Below, in pieces: positions 33,910-44,984 of a stretch of 64,000 bases of DNA. The notes beneath the pieces were generated by a model. That model was given only the letters and a program-made list of their open reading frames with translations, did no database searches and had not been told where the DNA came from. How positions within the stretch are numbered: position 1 is the first letter of the stretch; every line of letters starts with the position of its first letter. The stretch comes from Forficula auricularia (lineage: Eukaryota > Arthropoda > Insecta > Dermaptera > Forficulidae). The stretch is from positions 1 to 64,000 of the forward strand of contig JALMQS010000905.1 in the NCBI GenBank assembly GCA_024734495.1, in the 5' to 3' direction. A program made the translations under genes and the position numbers.

Positions 33910-34490
33910 AAAATTATATATATAATACAACACAAAAACATGAAAAAGTGAAAACTTGTTGTTTTTTTAAGGATAAAAAATATTTGTTACGTTCAGTGTT
34001 TTTAATGAACCAAGAAATAAGATCAAATTGCCTCAATAATTTTAATAATACCTGTAACTCAAAATATCTCAAAAATCAATAACTAGATACTAAGTTACAA
34101 TAATCTATATATATTATCATATTTCAAAAGATAATTAAAAAATATTAAATAAACGATTATTGTTTTAATTAAGTAATTTGTTATTTAATTTTATTGTTTA
34201 TTTAATTATTACGAATCTTTTAATTATGACATTTTAATTATTACCCTTTAAAATAATCATTATCAGTTAATTTAATTACGTAATAATTAATCTATTTCAA
34301 ATTAAATCTCTGGATTATTTCAATTTCATTTAAATAATAATTAAGTATACGCGCCCTCTCTCTATTGTCTATTTATTTATTTATTTAATAACTTTTTCCT
34401 CTTCCCTCACCCCCCACTCCCCTAACCTACTCTGCCCCCTTCCCTCTTCTAATTACAATCATTTTTACACGTAATAAGAATATTTTAATT

Positions 34491-34809
34491 TCACGAGCAA
34501 TTAATCCATGTTTTAACGCCGTTTAAGCTTAGAGTGCCATAACACATTTTATGGGGGTCATTAAAGTGCCATTAGCTCATTGTTTTATACATACTTTCAT
34601 ATCTACCTATATACATATATGTATATACAATACATATTATGAATATTTTTGCAGCGTGTGTGTGTGTGTTTAATACTTTATATTGATATAGTACAAAGGA
34701 TAATATTTCCCTCTCTCTGGGATTTATCGAATGCGTTCAAAGAATCCATAACAATTAACAAGTAGATCAATTATTGAAATAAATAAAACGTAATAATAAA
34801 TAAAAAAAA
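34491..34809. other. AT-rich DNA with GT microsatellite
   Basis: A GT run near 34658-34670, nothing else recognised. Confidence 0.5.
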
Positions 34810-36432
34810 AACTAATTATCGTACAGAGGATTAATTATTGAAATCAATAAAAATAATAATGGAAAGCTTTAATTATTACATTAATGAGGCTAATAATCGA
34901 GTTTAATAATAAGAATAATATTTTATTTATGTCTTCAATAAACAGTGATTGTTTGTAGACGCGTTTTGCACAATGTTTCGGTTTCTAAATATGAATCCAA
35001 TCCTCATTTTTCTCGGTATTTTGAATTGAGACTTTATCAGAACCAACAGCGCAATAATTAAAAAACTAGTTTCAATTCTAGTAGTAAAAAAGTTGAAACT
35101 TTGGGTAACTCGCACAGTGTCATAGTAGTAGCAGCAGTATATAGGCAACAGAGATAGAAGCCAGAAATTTCATATTTCTTAAAAATACGATACAAAAAAT
35201 CGGCCAAATGCGAGTCTGACTTGTTAACAATCCGAAAGTTGAACAATAGGACGCTTCCACAATACACAAATAAAAAAATAATAAAAAAAAAACAGTAATT
35301 ATCTGTTACCAGAGAATTAGTTTGTTGAAATCAATAAAAATAATAATGGGAAGTTTAATTATTACATTAATGAGTCTAATAATCGAGTTTAATAATAAGA
35401 ATAATATTTATTTATGTCTTCAATAAACAGTGATTGTTTGTAGACGCGTTTTGCACAATGTTTCGGTTTCTAAATATGAATCCATCCTCATTTTTTCGGT
35501 ATTTTGAATTGAACTTTATCAGAACCAACAGCGCAATAATTAAAAAACTAGTTTCAATTCTAGTAGTAAAAAAGTGAAACTTTGGGATAACTCATAGTGT
35601 CATAGTATTAGTAGCAGTATATATACGTATGAGATAGAAGCGAAATTTCTATTTCTTAAAAATACGATACAAAAAATCGGCCAAATGCGAGTCTGACTTG
35701 TTAACAATCGAGTTCAACAATAGGACGCTTCCACAATAAACAAATAAAAAAACTAATTATCGTACAGATGATTAATTATTGAAATCAATAAAAATAATAA
35801 TGGAAATTTTAATTATTACATTAATGAGTTTAATAATCGAGTTTAATAATAAGAATAATATTTATTTATGTCTTCAATAAACAGTGATTGTTTGTAGACG
35901 CGTTTTGCACAATGTTTCGGATTCTAAATATGAATTCTTCCTCATTTTTTCGGTATTTTGAATTGAACTTAGTTTTAATTCTAGTAGTATCAAACTGAAA
36001 CTTTGGGATAACTCATAGTGTCATAGTATTAGTAGCAGTATATAGGTATGAGATAAATAAATAAATTTCTTATAAATACAAAAAAGCCTGCCAAGTGCGA
36101 GTCTGAATTTTTAACAATCAAAGAACATGTAGTTTGAATTCTAGTAGTATAAAATTGAAACTTTAGGATAACTCATAGTGTCATAGTATTAGTAGCAGTA
36201 TATAGGTATGAGATAAAAGCGAAATTTCCATTTCTTATAAAAAAGCCTGCCAAGTGCGAGTCTGGCCTTTTAACAATGAAAGAACTAGTAGTTTCAATTC
36301 TATTAGTATAATAGTGATACTTTGTGATAACTCAAAATTTCTATTTCTTATAAATACAAAAAAGCCGGCCAAGTGCGAGTCTGACTTGTTAACAATCGAG
36401 TTCAACAATAGAGGACGCTTCCACAAATAACC
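34810..36432. repeat. Tandem array, units of about 470 bp with internal amplification
   Basis: Units begin near 34810, 35290 and 35755. Each has CAGTGATTGTTTGTAGACGC, GTTTTGCACAATGTTTCGG, CTAGTTTCAATTCTAGTAG and GGCCAAATGCGAGTCTGACT. After about 36060 only the last third is repeated, three more times, in shorter units of about 120-190 bp. Frames at 34927-35267 and 36235-36426 follow the repeat and are not genes. The GCCAAGTGCGAGTCTGACT motif resembles one common in insect repeats. Confidence 0.72.
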
Positions 36433-36886
36433 ATTAATTATTGCTTGTATTGCAGTTAATGTATCTGTTTGATCTCTCTCTTATGGCTGTAGCGGCAACA
36501 ACAAAAACAAAAACAACAACAACAACTATTTGCAAATCCATTCCCATTTATTTATTTCTTAATTTGTTTTTTCGTTTAATCTCTGGCTGGCTGGTGTCTG
36601 TACGGGTTGTTCCCTCTCTGGTCTCAGAGTTATATCACACACGTGACTTTGCATTAATCAGGCACAATGCAATTCAGCAATCTCTTTTGTTAGACCCATA
36701 CAATACAATTTTATACTCGAAATGGCCATAAGGATTATTATTAATATTATTTTTATGAATTGCAAATAAATAAATAATTAGTTTTTTGTGTTGGGGCTCT
36801 GCGATGGTGAGAGTAATGGAAAATTCTTTCAAGTTGGACCACCCATGGTTAAACAAGTAGGTAAATGTTATTCCTACTAGTGTTTT
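36433..36886. other. Unique DNA with CAA repeat
   Basis: Open frames on both strands (36441-36731 plus; 36674-36856 minus). The plus frame has a Thr-Lys run from (ACA)n and no domain. No gene supported. Confidence 0.4.
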
Positions 36887-36922
36887 TATAAACGTTTCGG
36901 CTTCTCATAGCCTTTCTCAAGT
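36887..36922 (-). ncRNA. Hairpin of CTTGAGAAA-stem-GAAACG family
   Basis: Minus strand: CACTTGAGAAA, GGCT-ATGAGA-AGCC, then GAAACGTTT. A variant 5' box (CTTGAGAA) shared with the ACGTTTCGATCG foldback family. Confidence 0.38.
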
Positions 36923-36948
36923 GATATGTATATTAAATATCTTCTTCT

Positions 36949-37085
36949 TCAAGCTACAATGACAGGGAGGTTTTTTTACGCAGTGAACTTGTTAGCATCA
37001 CGTCCAACCCCTTTTAGTCGCCTTTTACGACAAGCAGGGGATACTATGGACCTATTCTACCCCCGATCCATAGGGGTCTCAGAGT
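36949..37085 (-). mobile_element. SINE-like element with conserved GTCGTAAAAGGCGACT domain, copy 1
   Basis: Minus strand: ACCCCTATGGATCGGGGG, then CCCCTGCTTGTCGTAAAAGG, CGACTAAAAGGGGTTGGACG, a T/A-run segment and a GAAGAAGAAGATATT end. The GTCGTAAAAGGCGACT palindrome-like core is a stretch I associate with arthropod SINEs. No full tRNA head is present, so the copy is probably 5'-truncated. The 3' end matches the SINE at 33631. Confidence 0.55.
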
Positions 37086-38340
37086 GCAGTACTTTTTGTT
37101 AATTAGCAGTTATTCGTAGAAATTCGGGAAAGTTAAAAAAAAAAAAATATGAATCTGGGTTGATATGGTCAAATTTGTCAAATTTAAAATATCACAAGCT
37201 TTACACATCTACTAGATCCGAAATGAAATGGATTAATATTTTTCATTAGAAATCGAACCCGAGTGCCAAAATTATAGACTAATTGACGGCCCTGTGAGGA
37301 GAGATGTCAGATATAGTTTAATTTCTTCTAATATTATATAATATAATTAAAAAAATAATCCATTCTATCCCGGATCTACTAGATGACAATCTCTTATTGA
37401 TCATTTTGTATTAAAACTATTTGAAATTAAAATAAAAAAGAAATCAATAATAAAATTAATTATTTCGCAATAAATGATTATTTGATCCAATTAAAATTAA
37501 AAATTAATTAGGCAATTTAATTAAATGATTGTTTCGTAATAATCAAAATGAAAAAATTAAACCCATATAATAAATAAACAATTATAATGAAAGGATTCTT
37601 TTTGTCCTATATGTCCTATTCTTTATCGGCCAATTGACAAGTGTTGTTTTATTTCTCTTCTAAATGGAAGGGAAGCAAGGCAGAAAAGACAGGGAGGTTT
37701 TTTTACGGAGTGAGCTTATCCTCACGTCCAACCCCTTTTAGTCGACTTTTACGACAAGCAGGGGATACTATGGACCTATTCTAACCCCGGTCCATAGGGG
37801 TCTCAGTGTTCCGAACTTTTTTTACACTTAGCAGTTATTGGTAGGAAATTAAAAAAAAAAATTAAAACTTTGATAACTCTAAAATTAATGATTTATGAAT
37901 CCAGGTTCATATGATCAAATTTGTCAAATTTAAAATAACAATATCAGCATCTACTAGATCCGAAATTAAATGGATTATTATTTTTAATTAGAAATCAAAC
38001 CTGAGTGGCAAAATTACGGACTAATTGACGGCCCTGTGAGGAGAGAATTAAATCTTCATTTGTGTCTAATTATTCTAAATTTAAACAAGTATAGTTAAAT
38101 TTCTGACATATACCATATATTACATAATTAAAAAAATAATCCATTCTATCCCGGATCTACTAGATGACAATCTCTTGTTATTTTCTTATTATTAAAACTA
38201 TTAAAATAAAAAGAAATCAATAATGAAATTAATTATTTCGCAATAAATGATTTGATCCAATTAAAATTAAAAATTAATTATGTGATTTAATTAAATGATT
38301 GTTTCGTAATAATAATACAATAATCAAAATGAAAAAAGTT
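37086..38340. repeat. Duplicated block of about 740 bp
   Basis: 36949-37690 and 37690-38340 share, in order, the SINE-like element, GTTAATTAGCAGTTATT-type sequence, TGATCAAATTTGTCAAATTT-like sequence, a TACTAGATCC foldback (37205-37400; 37963-38175) and GATTTGATCCAATTAAAATT. A third, partial copy is at 38700-39080. The copies were duplicated after the insertions they contain. Confidence 0.65.
37690..37806 (-). mobile_element. SINE-like element with conserved GTCGTAAAAGGCGACT domain, copy 2
   Basis: Matches 36949-37085 with substitutions (GTCGTAAAAGTCGACT core). It arose by duplication of the block rather than by independent insertion. Confidence 0.5.
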
Positions 38341-38387
38341 AATTGAAAAGTTTTTGTTTTGCCGAGAGTAGCAGAGTTGTTGATTTA

Positions 38388-38457
38388 CAAAGAGAAACAA
38401 AGAGGTTGTCCTCTGCTTGATGCATCAAGCAGAGGACAACCTCTTTGTTTCTCTTTG
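38388..38457. repeat. Perfect 70-bp palindrome with no spacer
   Basis: Arms of 35 bp, CAAAGAGAAACAAAGAGG... to ...CTGCTTGATG and exact reverse complement, joined at TGATGCATCA with no loop. The left flank AAAAGTTTTTGTTTTGCCGA with GAGTAGCAGAG also precedes the related palindrome at 60655. No coding. Confidence 0.9.
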
Positions 38458-38509
38458 AAAATGAAAAAAGTATACCTATAGAGATAGCGTCACGACTTTA
38501 GCGTCAACT

Positions 38510-38628
38510 GGCGACTAAAATGTAAACAATAGATGAAGGGGCATTATCTAATGAATTCCAAAATAATTCCACATAATTCCAAAGACGTGTACATCTAATT
38601 CCAATCTCTGTTCACCCTTTGGGGATAT
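38510..38628. repeat. GAGGGGTGAACCGCGA MITE, right part only
   Basis: Holds AATAGATGAAGGGGCATTAT and ATTCCAATCTCTGTTCACCC, matching the interior and right end of the 7411 copy. The left terminus is lost or diverged. Confidence 0.5.
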
Positions 38629-38699
38629 TAATTAAACGTTTATGTCATTTTTTGTTTAGTAATTATATCATTCGATAAAATAATAAATATATCATTTGT

Positions 38700-39080
38700 A
38701 AAATTTCGCAGTATAATATATTCTAAATTTAAACAAGTATATAACTATGTCAGATAGTTTAATTTCTTCTAATATTATATAATTAAAAATAATCCATTTT
38801 ATCCCGGATCTACTAGATGACAATCTCTTGTTATTCTATTATTATTAAAACTATTGGAAATTAAAATAGAAAATAAAAAGAAATCAATAATGAAATTAAT
38901 TATTTCGTAATAAATGATTATTTGATCCAATTAAAATTAAAAATTAATTAGGCAATTTAATTAAATGATTTGTTTCGTAATAATAATACAATAATCAAAA
39001 TGAAAAAAGTAAGTATACCCATATAATAAATAAACAATTATAATGAAAGGACTCTTTCTTGTCCTATATGTCCTATCTTT
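38700..39080. repeat. Third partial copy of the 37-38 kb block
   Basis: CCCGGATCTACTAGATGACA, GAAATTAATTATTTCG and TAATGAAAGGACTC-type sequence follow in the same order as at 37370-37600. Confidence 0.6.
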
Positions 39081-39758
39081 ATCGGCCAATTGACAAGTTT
39101 TATTTTATTCTCTTCGATTCTCTTTTCGAAATGGAATGGAATTAAAGAGAGATAGATAGTTGTTGAGCTCTGTTGTGTTGGTTTCCTCTTTGGCTTGGTT
39201 ACCGTTCACTGATTCAAATCGGATCCGCCTACGAGCGATATTACGGTAGCGCCTCACACACACACACACACAAACTTATTCCTAAGTAAAACAGATAGAT
39301 AGGCAAATCCACTCCATTCTCTATACCTATATAATCCCACCTTCGAAACTCTTCTTCTTTCCCCTCAATCCCCACTTTTTGAACGTCCTTCCCCCACCTC
39401 CACCACCCACTCACTTTTTACTTTGCTTAAGTACTTTACTAAATTTAAAAAATCCTCCAACCAACCAGACAGGGAGAGGGGAAATAAATAATTCATTAAG
39501 CGACAGACCATTCGAATAATTAATCGAATAATCTGTTTAATTATTCACCTTCACGCCAATTTAATTATTTATTTATTTATTCATTAAATATTATATTCCA
39601 TTTGAGATTAAAAAAAAAAGAAAAATGATTGATAATTTATTATTTATTGTTCGTTTATAACGAACGTCCTTCATTTAATTCACTTTCGATTTATTTTGTA
39701 ATTGTTTCGTAAGTAAAGTTAATTGAAAAGATTTTGATTTGTAGAGACTAGCTTACTA
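39081..39758. other. Unique DNA, mildly GC-richer, CA microsatellite
   Basis: A CA run at about 39257-39272 and CCACC-rich sequence near 39390-39415. No frame or splice structure recognised. Confidence 0.4.
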
Positions 39759-39759
39759 T

Positions 39760-41300
39760 AACAAAAAAATAAAATTATCTATATCAGTGTTAAAAATTTT
39801 CGTTTTTTTTTTTTAATGGGGACCATTTTTATAAGCTTAAAAGGAACACCATGCTCTTGTTCACTTTCGATAGTAAATTTATTCTTTTTTAGCTTATTTT
39901 AATAACAAATGATTAATTAATTCAATTTAATTATTCAACAATGATTTAATTAATTAGAAGAAGAATTATTTGAATTCTTAAATATTAATTATATTAATAA
40001 TTATTCAACAATGATTCAACTAATTAGGAGAATAATGATTTAAATTTGAAAATTAAATTGTATTAACTAAGAGCTATTTAACAATTATTCAACAATGAGT
40101 TAATTATGATGGAACTTAGTCAAATTTGAAATTAGAATTTTTAACAATGGTGGGGTGGGCAGAAGGGGGCGGGGGTAGGGACCATTTTTATAAGTCAGAA
40201 CACCATACTCTTGTTCCTTTCGATAGTAAATTTATCATTGTTTTAGCCTATTTTAATAACAATTAAAAAAATAATTCAATTTAATTATTGAACGATGATT
40301 CATTTAGAATTAGGATAATAATTATTGAAATTTGAAAATTAAATTATCAATTAATTAATAATTATTCAACAATGATTCAACAAAGTTTTTTACTAATTTT
40401 TAAGGATTTAGGTGTCGGTTCTAGGTGAAACATTATAAGTAACTTATGAGGAGAATTTTCTAGGTTAGGTTTCACACCTTTTTGTGAAACCTAACCTAGA
40501 AAATTCTCCTCATAGGAAATTCTTTTACTATAACAAAAAAATAAAATTATCTACTTATATCAGCGTTAAAAATTATTATTATTATTATTTTTAAATAGGG
40601 ACCATTTTTATAAGTTTTGCGGGCCACCATACTTTTGTTACTTATCGATAGTAAATTTAACATTTTTCAGCCTATTTGAATAACAATTATTAATTATTAA
40701 TTATTTAATAATTATACAACAATGATTCAATTAATTAGTAGAACTATTTAAATTTGAAAATTAAATTGTTAACTAAATATTTATTTAACAATTATTCAAC
40801 AATGAATTAATTTAAATTAAGATGGAACTTATATTCAAATTTGAAATTTGAATTCTTAACAATGATGGAAGTGGTGGGGGGCGGAAGACATCGTTAAAAT
40901 GTTTTTTTTAAGTCAAAATAGTTTTTCGGACCATCATACTCTTGTTTTTTGGATAGTTAATTTAACCTTTTTTAGCCTATTTTAATAACAATTAATTAAT
41001 TCAATTTAATTGTACAACAATAATTCAATTAAATAAAAAATTATTTAAATTTGAAAAGTAAATTCTTAGCTAATATTTTTATATTTTACAATTATTGAAC
41101 AATAGGATTCAATTATAATTAGCAGAAGAATTAATTAAATATGTAAAATTGAATTTTTAAATATTAATTAATTATTCAACAATGATTCAATTAACTAGGA
41201 GAATAATTATTTATTATTAACTAATAATTGTTTAACAATTATTCAACAATGAGTATTCAATTTGAATTCTTAACAATGGAGAGATGCGAAGGGAACCAAA
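39760..41300. repeat. Tandem array of four units of about 280-450 bp
   Basis: Each unit opens with (GG)GACCATTTTTATAAG or a variant (about 39820, 40180, 40600, 40940), then ACCATACTCTTGTT, GATAGTAAATTTA, TTTAGCCTATTTTAATAACAA and TTATTCAACAATGA. The units are diverged and the second is interrupted by a 70-bp hairpin. No coding. Confidence 0.65.
40445..40514. repeat. Perfect hairpin, 32-bp arms
   Basis: The arm TATGAGGAGAATTTTCTAGG...TTTCACA is repeated exactly in reverse complement after a 6-base loop (CCTTTT). It interrupts the tandem array and is probably a small foldback insertion. Confidence 0.88.
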
Positions 41301-41629
41301 TCAAAAGGAGATAATCAATTAATTGATTAGTGATAATAATGGGTGTGGGGTGGGGGTGGGGGGATTGAATAGTTTTGCTAATAATTAATTGTCCAACAGG
41401 TGGCTGGCTTGTCGATCGCATTCCATTTCAATCCAATTAAGCAAAAAAACGACGGAAATTCTTAAAAGATTTTAATCCGATGACGAAGTGAAGTGAACTG
41501 GTGGTGTGGAGGGGGGATGGCGAGGGGGAGGGGGGATACTGGTTTATAAAAATTTGGATTTTATTATTCCAGTTCAACGAGTAGGCATTTTTAGTTTTCT
41601 CTAATTTCCATTCTTTCTCTTTCACACCA

Positions 41630-41663
<34 letters not shown>

Positions 41664-42060
41664 ACACACGCCCATTCTTCATCTTCAAGGGAACAGAAGA
41701 GAAAAAAAAACCCAAAAAAAAACAACAACTACAACACAACAACTCTTTTTTTAAGGTCTTTCATGATATAGAAATAATAATAAAGGACGTAAAAGACAAA
41801 CCGGGGGTGAGGTGGAGGGGTGAGGGGGGTCAGTGCAAGGTAAAGAACAGGTTTTGATTTTCTCAGATTTTTCTATTCATCATTAAATTCTAAGCATTCG
41901 ATTGAAAAAGACGACGACAACAACAACAACAACAACAACAGCAACAACGCATATTTCCTACTCTTAATCCAACTAACTTTCCTTGATTAGAGTTAGATTG
42001 ATCAATGCCAAAAGAAATAACTAGATCATTCCATTATTTTTTTAATTTATTTATTAATTT
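41301..42060. other. Microsatellite-rich non-coding DNA
   Basis: G-rich patches at about 41343-41363 and 41507-41536, (AC)n at 41632-41661, A-runs near 41705-41728 and (CAA)n at about 41918-41947. The minus frame at 41437-41661 begins in the AC repeat (Cys-Val run) and is not supported. Confidence 0.6.
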
Positions 42061-42062
42061 AA

Positions 42063-42600
42063 TTATTATTTATTAATATGGTGAAGTAAACTTTTTATAT
42101 AAAAGTACTCTGGAATAGTTGTTGTTTCCTTATACAATTCACTCTGGAATATTTTTGGTGTTGATTTTCATAGAAAACGGTAGAGCCGTTTTCGAGAAAC
42201 TGACTTTATATAAATATAGAACAATTGCTCATTTAATATAATTAGATTAAATATAATAATTATTTAAAAACAATTTTTCAATTCAATTATTTATTTAATT
42301 ATTATTTATTTATTAATAGGGTAAAGAAAACTTTTTATATAAAAGTGCTCTGGAATAGTTGTAGTTTCCTTATTTAATTATTTCTAGAATATTTTTGGTG
42401 TTGAGAATTTCGGGAACAATTTTATGGATGGAAGTAATATTAATGTAGTAAAACACTAATATCAGATTACTATTAGTACCTGGAGGACCAATCAAATTAA
42501 ACAGATCGAATTGTTAATCGAAATCTTCATTAATCCGTGATTTTCATCGAAAACAGTAGAGCCGTTTTCGAGAAACCGATTTTCCTGTCATTTCAAAACG
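42063..42600. repeat. Tandem duplication with two Helitron-like left ends (minus)
   Basis: TTTTTATATAAAAGTRCTCTGGAATAGTTG occurs at about 42090 and 42335. GAGCCGTTTTCGAGAAAC occurs at 42182-42199 and 42551-42568; both are the minus-strand left-end signature of the Helitron-like family, the first followed by CAATTGCTCATTTAATATAA. Confidence 0.5.
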
Positions 42601-43310
42601 TCAAGAGTATTTTCATAGGGTGACATATAAAAAAAAATCTAATGTTAAATTTGAAAAATAATGAAAAATTTAGCTTTTATCGATGAATTTTACAAAAAAA
42701 GATTTTTTTTTTTTATACAATGGTTCTTTTTTGAACAGAATCCCTTGGTTGAAATGTTACCGGTCGCCATTTTGATATATATGTTTGTAACATAACCTCA
42801 CTCTTTATTTTAATTTTAATTGTTTATTTTTATTTATTTATTTTTAATTATTTATACTCGCCATTTTATTTAACATAACTTAACCTCACTTTTGGATTTA
42901 GTTCAATTAGTGATATTAGAGAAAATAATAAACTCATTTTTAAAATAAATAAATAAAAAAACGTTTGGATATAGAAAAATTCGTTGTATTGTTGTATAAC
43001 AAACCACACAACCGATTCTGAATTTTGGATTTTGAATGCCCTCAAAAAAATAGTTGCCCCGGGTTTCGCGTTTTCTCTGAAAGGCTCTGCATATAGTAAA
43101 TATGTATAGGTACGTTTAATCAAGCAGAGGATAACCACATTGATTTCTGAAAAATGAACTCATTCGCAAAAGAAACAACAACAACGTTGTTTCTGTAATA
43201 TTAATTGAACAATTTCATTCAATTTGTTAAAGAATGAGGAAGAATTATAAAATCAATTTATTATATATATAATATAAAAAATTTCTATTTATTGATTTCT
43301 AGTTGATATA
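42570..43310. repeat. 740-bp segment duplicated at 54240-54935
   Basis: TTTCAAAACGTCAAGAGTAT, TTTATCGATGAATTTTACAA, CGCCATTTTGATATAT, ACCTCACTCTTT, CAAGCAGAGGATAACC, AGAAACAACAACAACG and AATCAATTTATTATATATAT occur in the same order and orientation in both places. The interior CGCCATTTTATTTAAC...ACCTCACTTTT is a relative of the 12.7-kb foldback arm. The 90-residue minus frame at 42866-43138 is not supported. Confidence 0.7.
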
Positions 43311-43349
43311 GTAAAACACTAATATCAGATTGGTATTAATACCTGGAGG

Positions 43350-43490
43350 ACTAATCAAATTAAAGAGATCGAATTGTCAACCGAAATTCTCCCTAATCCG
43401 TGATTTTCATCGAAAACGGTAGAGCCGTTTTCGAGAAACCTATTTTCTATATACAACAATTGTTCATTTAATATAATTAGATTAGATAAA
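43350..43490 (-). repeat. Helitron-like left end
   Basis: Minus strand: GAACAATTGTTG, GAAAACGGCTCTACCGTTTT and GTTGACAATTCGATCTCTTT, the same order as at 44985-45115 on the plus strand. Confidence 0.45.
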
Positions 43491-43560
43491 ATTTATTTGA
43501 GTTTTAAATAAGTCAATAAGACAACTTATAATATGAATTCATTTATTTTTAGTTTAATAT

Positions 43561-43596
43561 CGACATGTTTTGTCTAATTTTTTACCCTTCATCAGG
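43561..43596 (-). ncRNA. Degenerate CTGATGA hairpin
   Basis: Minus strand: CTGATGA, one A, GGGTAA, a loop, TTAGAC, then AAAACATGTCG. The stem has mismatches that its partner at 44686 does not. Confidence 0.3.
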
Positions 43597-44307
43597 AAAT
43601 CAAATGAGATTCCATGGAAAAAAAAATATTTAAAAACAATTGGTGTGGTACTTTATATTTTTTTATATGATTTTTTCGACCGTGAACTCCCGGATGTATA
43701 ATTAATTTTCAGGTCTTTAAGATTACATGAATTTAATATTTAGGTATTTGGTATTGAGATATGGCAATTATTTTGAAAAATTGGGCAATTAAATCAATTT
43801 TCGCGACATCATTTTAAAAATTTTGTTGAATTGTTTTCTAATTATTTTTTTATTTTTTTGTCTTTTAAAAGAAAAAAACTTAAGTTTCTAATTACTAGAA
43901 ATTTTAGAGAAAGTAGGTATATAAGTAATATTCTAATTTTTTTTAAGCCCCCGGAAAAATATCATAAAAGAAATAAATAATGGCAGGATTTAGGTATATA
44001 TATTAATATTAAAAAAAAATAATATAAATTAGAATTGTAGAATTAATTATTTCGCAATAATTAATTAAGATCAAATTTCAATTATATTTTTAATTTTTCT
44101 AATTATTGTTAAATAATTACCTAATAATAAGAATCAAATAAAACCCGAAATTAAAAATAAATTAAGAAATTACATGCCCCCCTATTATTTTTGTTCTTGT
44201 ATCCTTAAGTACCCACCCGCGCACGCTTAAAAGTTCAAATGACCGAGAGAGTGTAAAAAATTACAAATCTACAAAATGCTTACATTGTGTTGTGTTTTTT
44301 CTCTCAG

Positions 44308-44316
44308 GGTGAACAG
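44308..44316 (+). other. Candidate 9-nt microexon, copy A
   Basis: A pyrimidine-rich acceptor (TTTTTTCTCTCAG) is followed by GGTGAACAG and a strong donor (GTAAGAGTT). Nine nucleotides would keep frame. An identical core recurs at 45318-45326 within a duplicated block, so a repeat-borne chance match is a real alternative. No other exon of a host gene is recognised in the window. Confidence 0.25.
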
Positions 44317-44685
44317 GTAAGAGTTGTTTTGGAGTAGTTTAGGGGAGAGGTGCAGGGGGTACAGGGGGTATATAATAATTATAATACTTGCATTGTAGAA
44401 ATAATTATTATTTCGCAATAATTAATTCAATTATATTTTTAATTTCTTTTAATTATTGTTAAATAATTAATAATAAGGTTCAAATAAAACACGAAATTCA
44501 AAATAAATTAAGAAATTACATACCCCCCCTATCATTTTGACTCTTGTACCCTAAAGTACCCGAGCACGCTTAAAAGTTCAATTGAAAATTAATTATACAG
44601 AGGAGTTCGCAGTCGAAAAAATTATATAAAATATCACCAATTGTTTTTAAATATTTTTTTTTTCAATGGAATTTCATTTGATTTC

Positions 44686-44714
44686 CTGATGAAGGCTAAA
44701 AGCTTAGCCAAAAC
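44686..44714 (+). ncRNA. Hairpin of CTGATGA-stem family
   Basis: CTGATGA, one A, GGCTAA-AAGC-TTAGCC, then AAAACAAAATGTCG. Perfect 6-bp stem; the expected GAAA reads AAAA. Confidence 0.35.
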
Positions 44715-44816
44715 AAAATGTCGATATTAAATTAAAAATAAAATAATTCATATATAAGTTGTTTTATTGACTTATTCAAAACTAGGATAATTTCTATCTA
44801 ATTATAATAATCCAAC

Positions 44817-44845
44817 TGCGAAGCCCGCCTTTGGCGGGAATCTTA
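44817..44845 (-). repeat. Helitron-like terminal hairpin
   Basis: Minus strand: CCCGCC-AAA-GGCGGGCTTCGCAGTTGGA, matching the right end of the element at 18021-18619. Confidence 0.5.
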
Positions 44846-44984
44846 CTGTCCGAAAATTTTCTGACCCTAAACATTCATGAGTTTTAAAATAATAATTTAA
44901 ATTTTCTAATTTTAATAAATTTGACATAAACTATTTGTGGGTTTTAAATAAATGATTCGCGACGGACAGGATAAGCGGTTTATA

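Larger units (their letters stand above)
31678..34490. repeat. Tandem array of three units of about 1.1-1.2 kb
   Basis: Units start near 31680, 32770 and 33990, each opening with TTCAGTGGAAACC-type sequence and AAGARATAAGATCAAATTG, then TTAATTACGTAATAATTAAT, a CT-rich run, then CTTCTAATTACAATCATTTT. The third unit is incomplete. Two diverged pieces of the same unit lie at 46980-47280 and 51240-51535. No coding content. A SINE inserted in the second unit at 33631-33909. Confidence 0.7.
43480..44815. repeat. Inverted repeat pair, arms about 230 bp, 0.86-kb interior
   Basis: 43480-43720 (TTGAGTTTTAAATAAGTCAA, ATCGACATGTTTTGTC, CTTCATCAGGAAATCAAATG) is answered in reverse complement by 44583-44815. 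The interior holds two copies of an AATTATTTCGCAATAATTAA-ACCC block (44040-44235 and 44400-44580) and the splice-like segment at 44308. Each arm carries one CTGATGA hairpin. Confidence 0.62.

Noticed and set aside
31678..36432. CRISPR-like array
   Set aside because: Units are hundreds of bases long, diverged and contiguous, without short repeats and unique spacers; the genome is eukaryotic.
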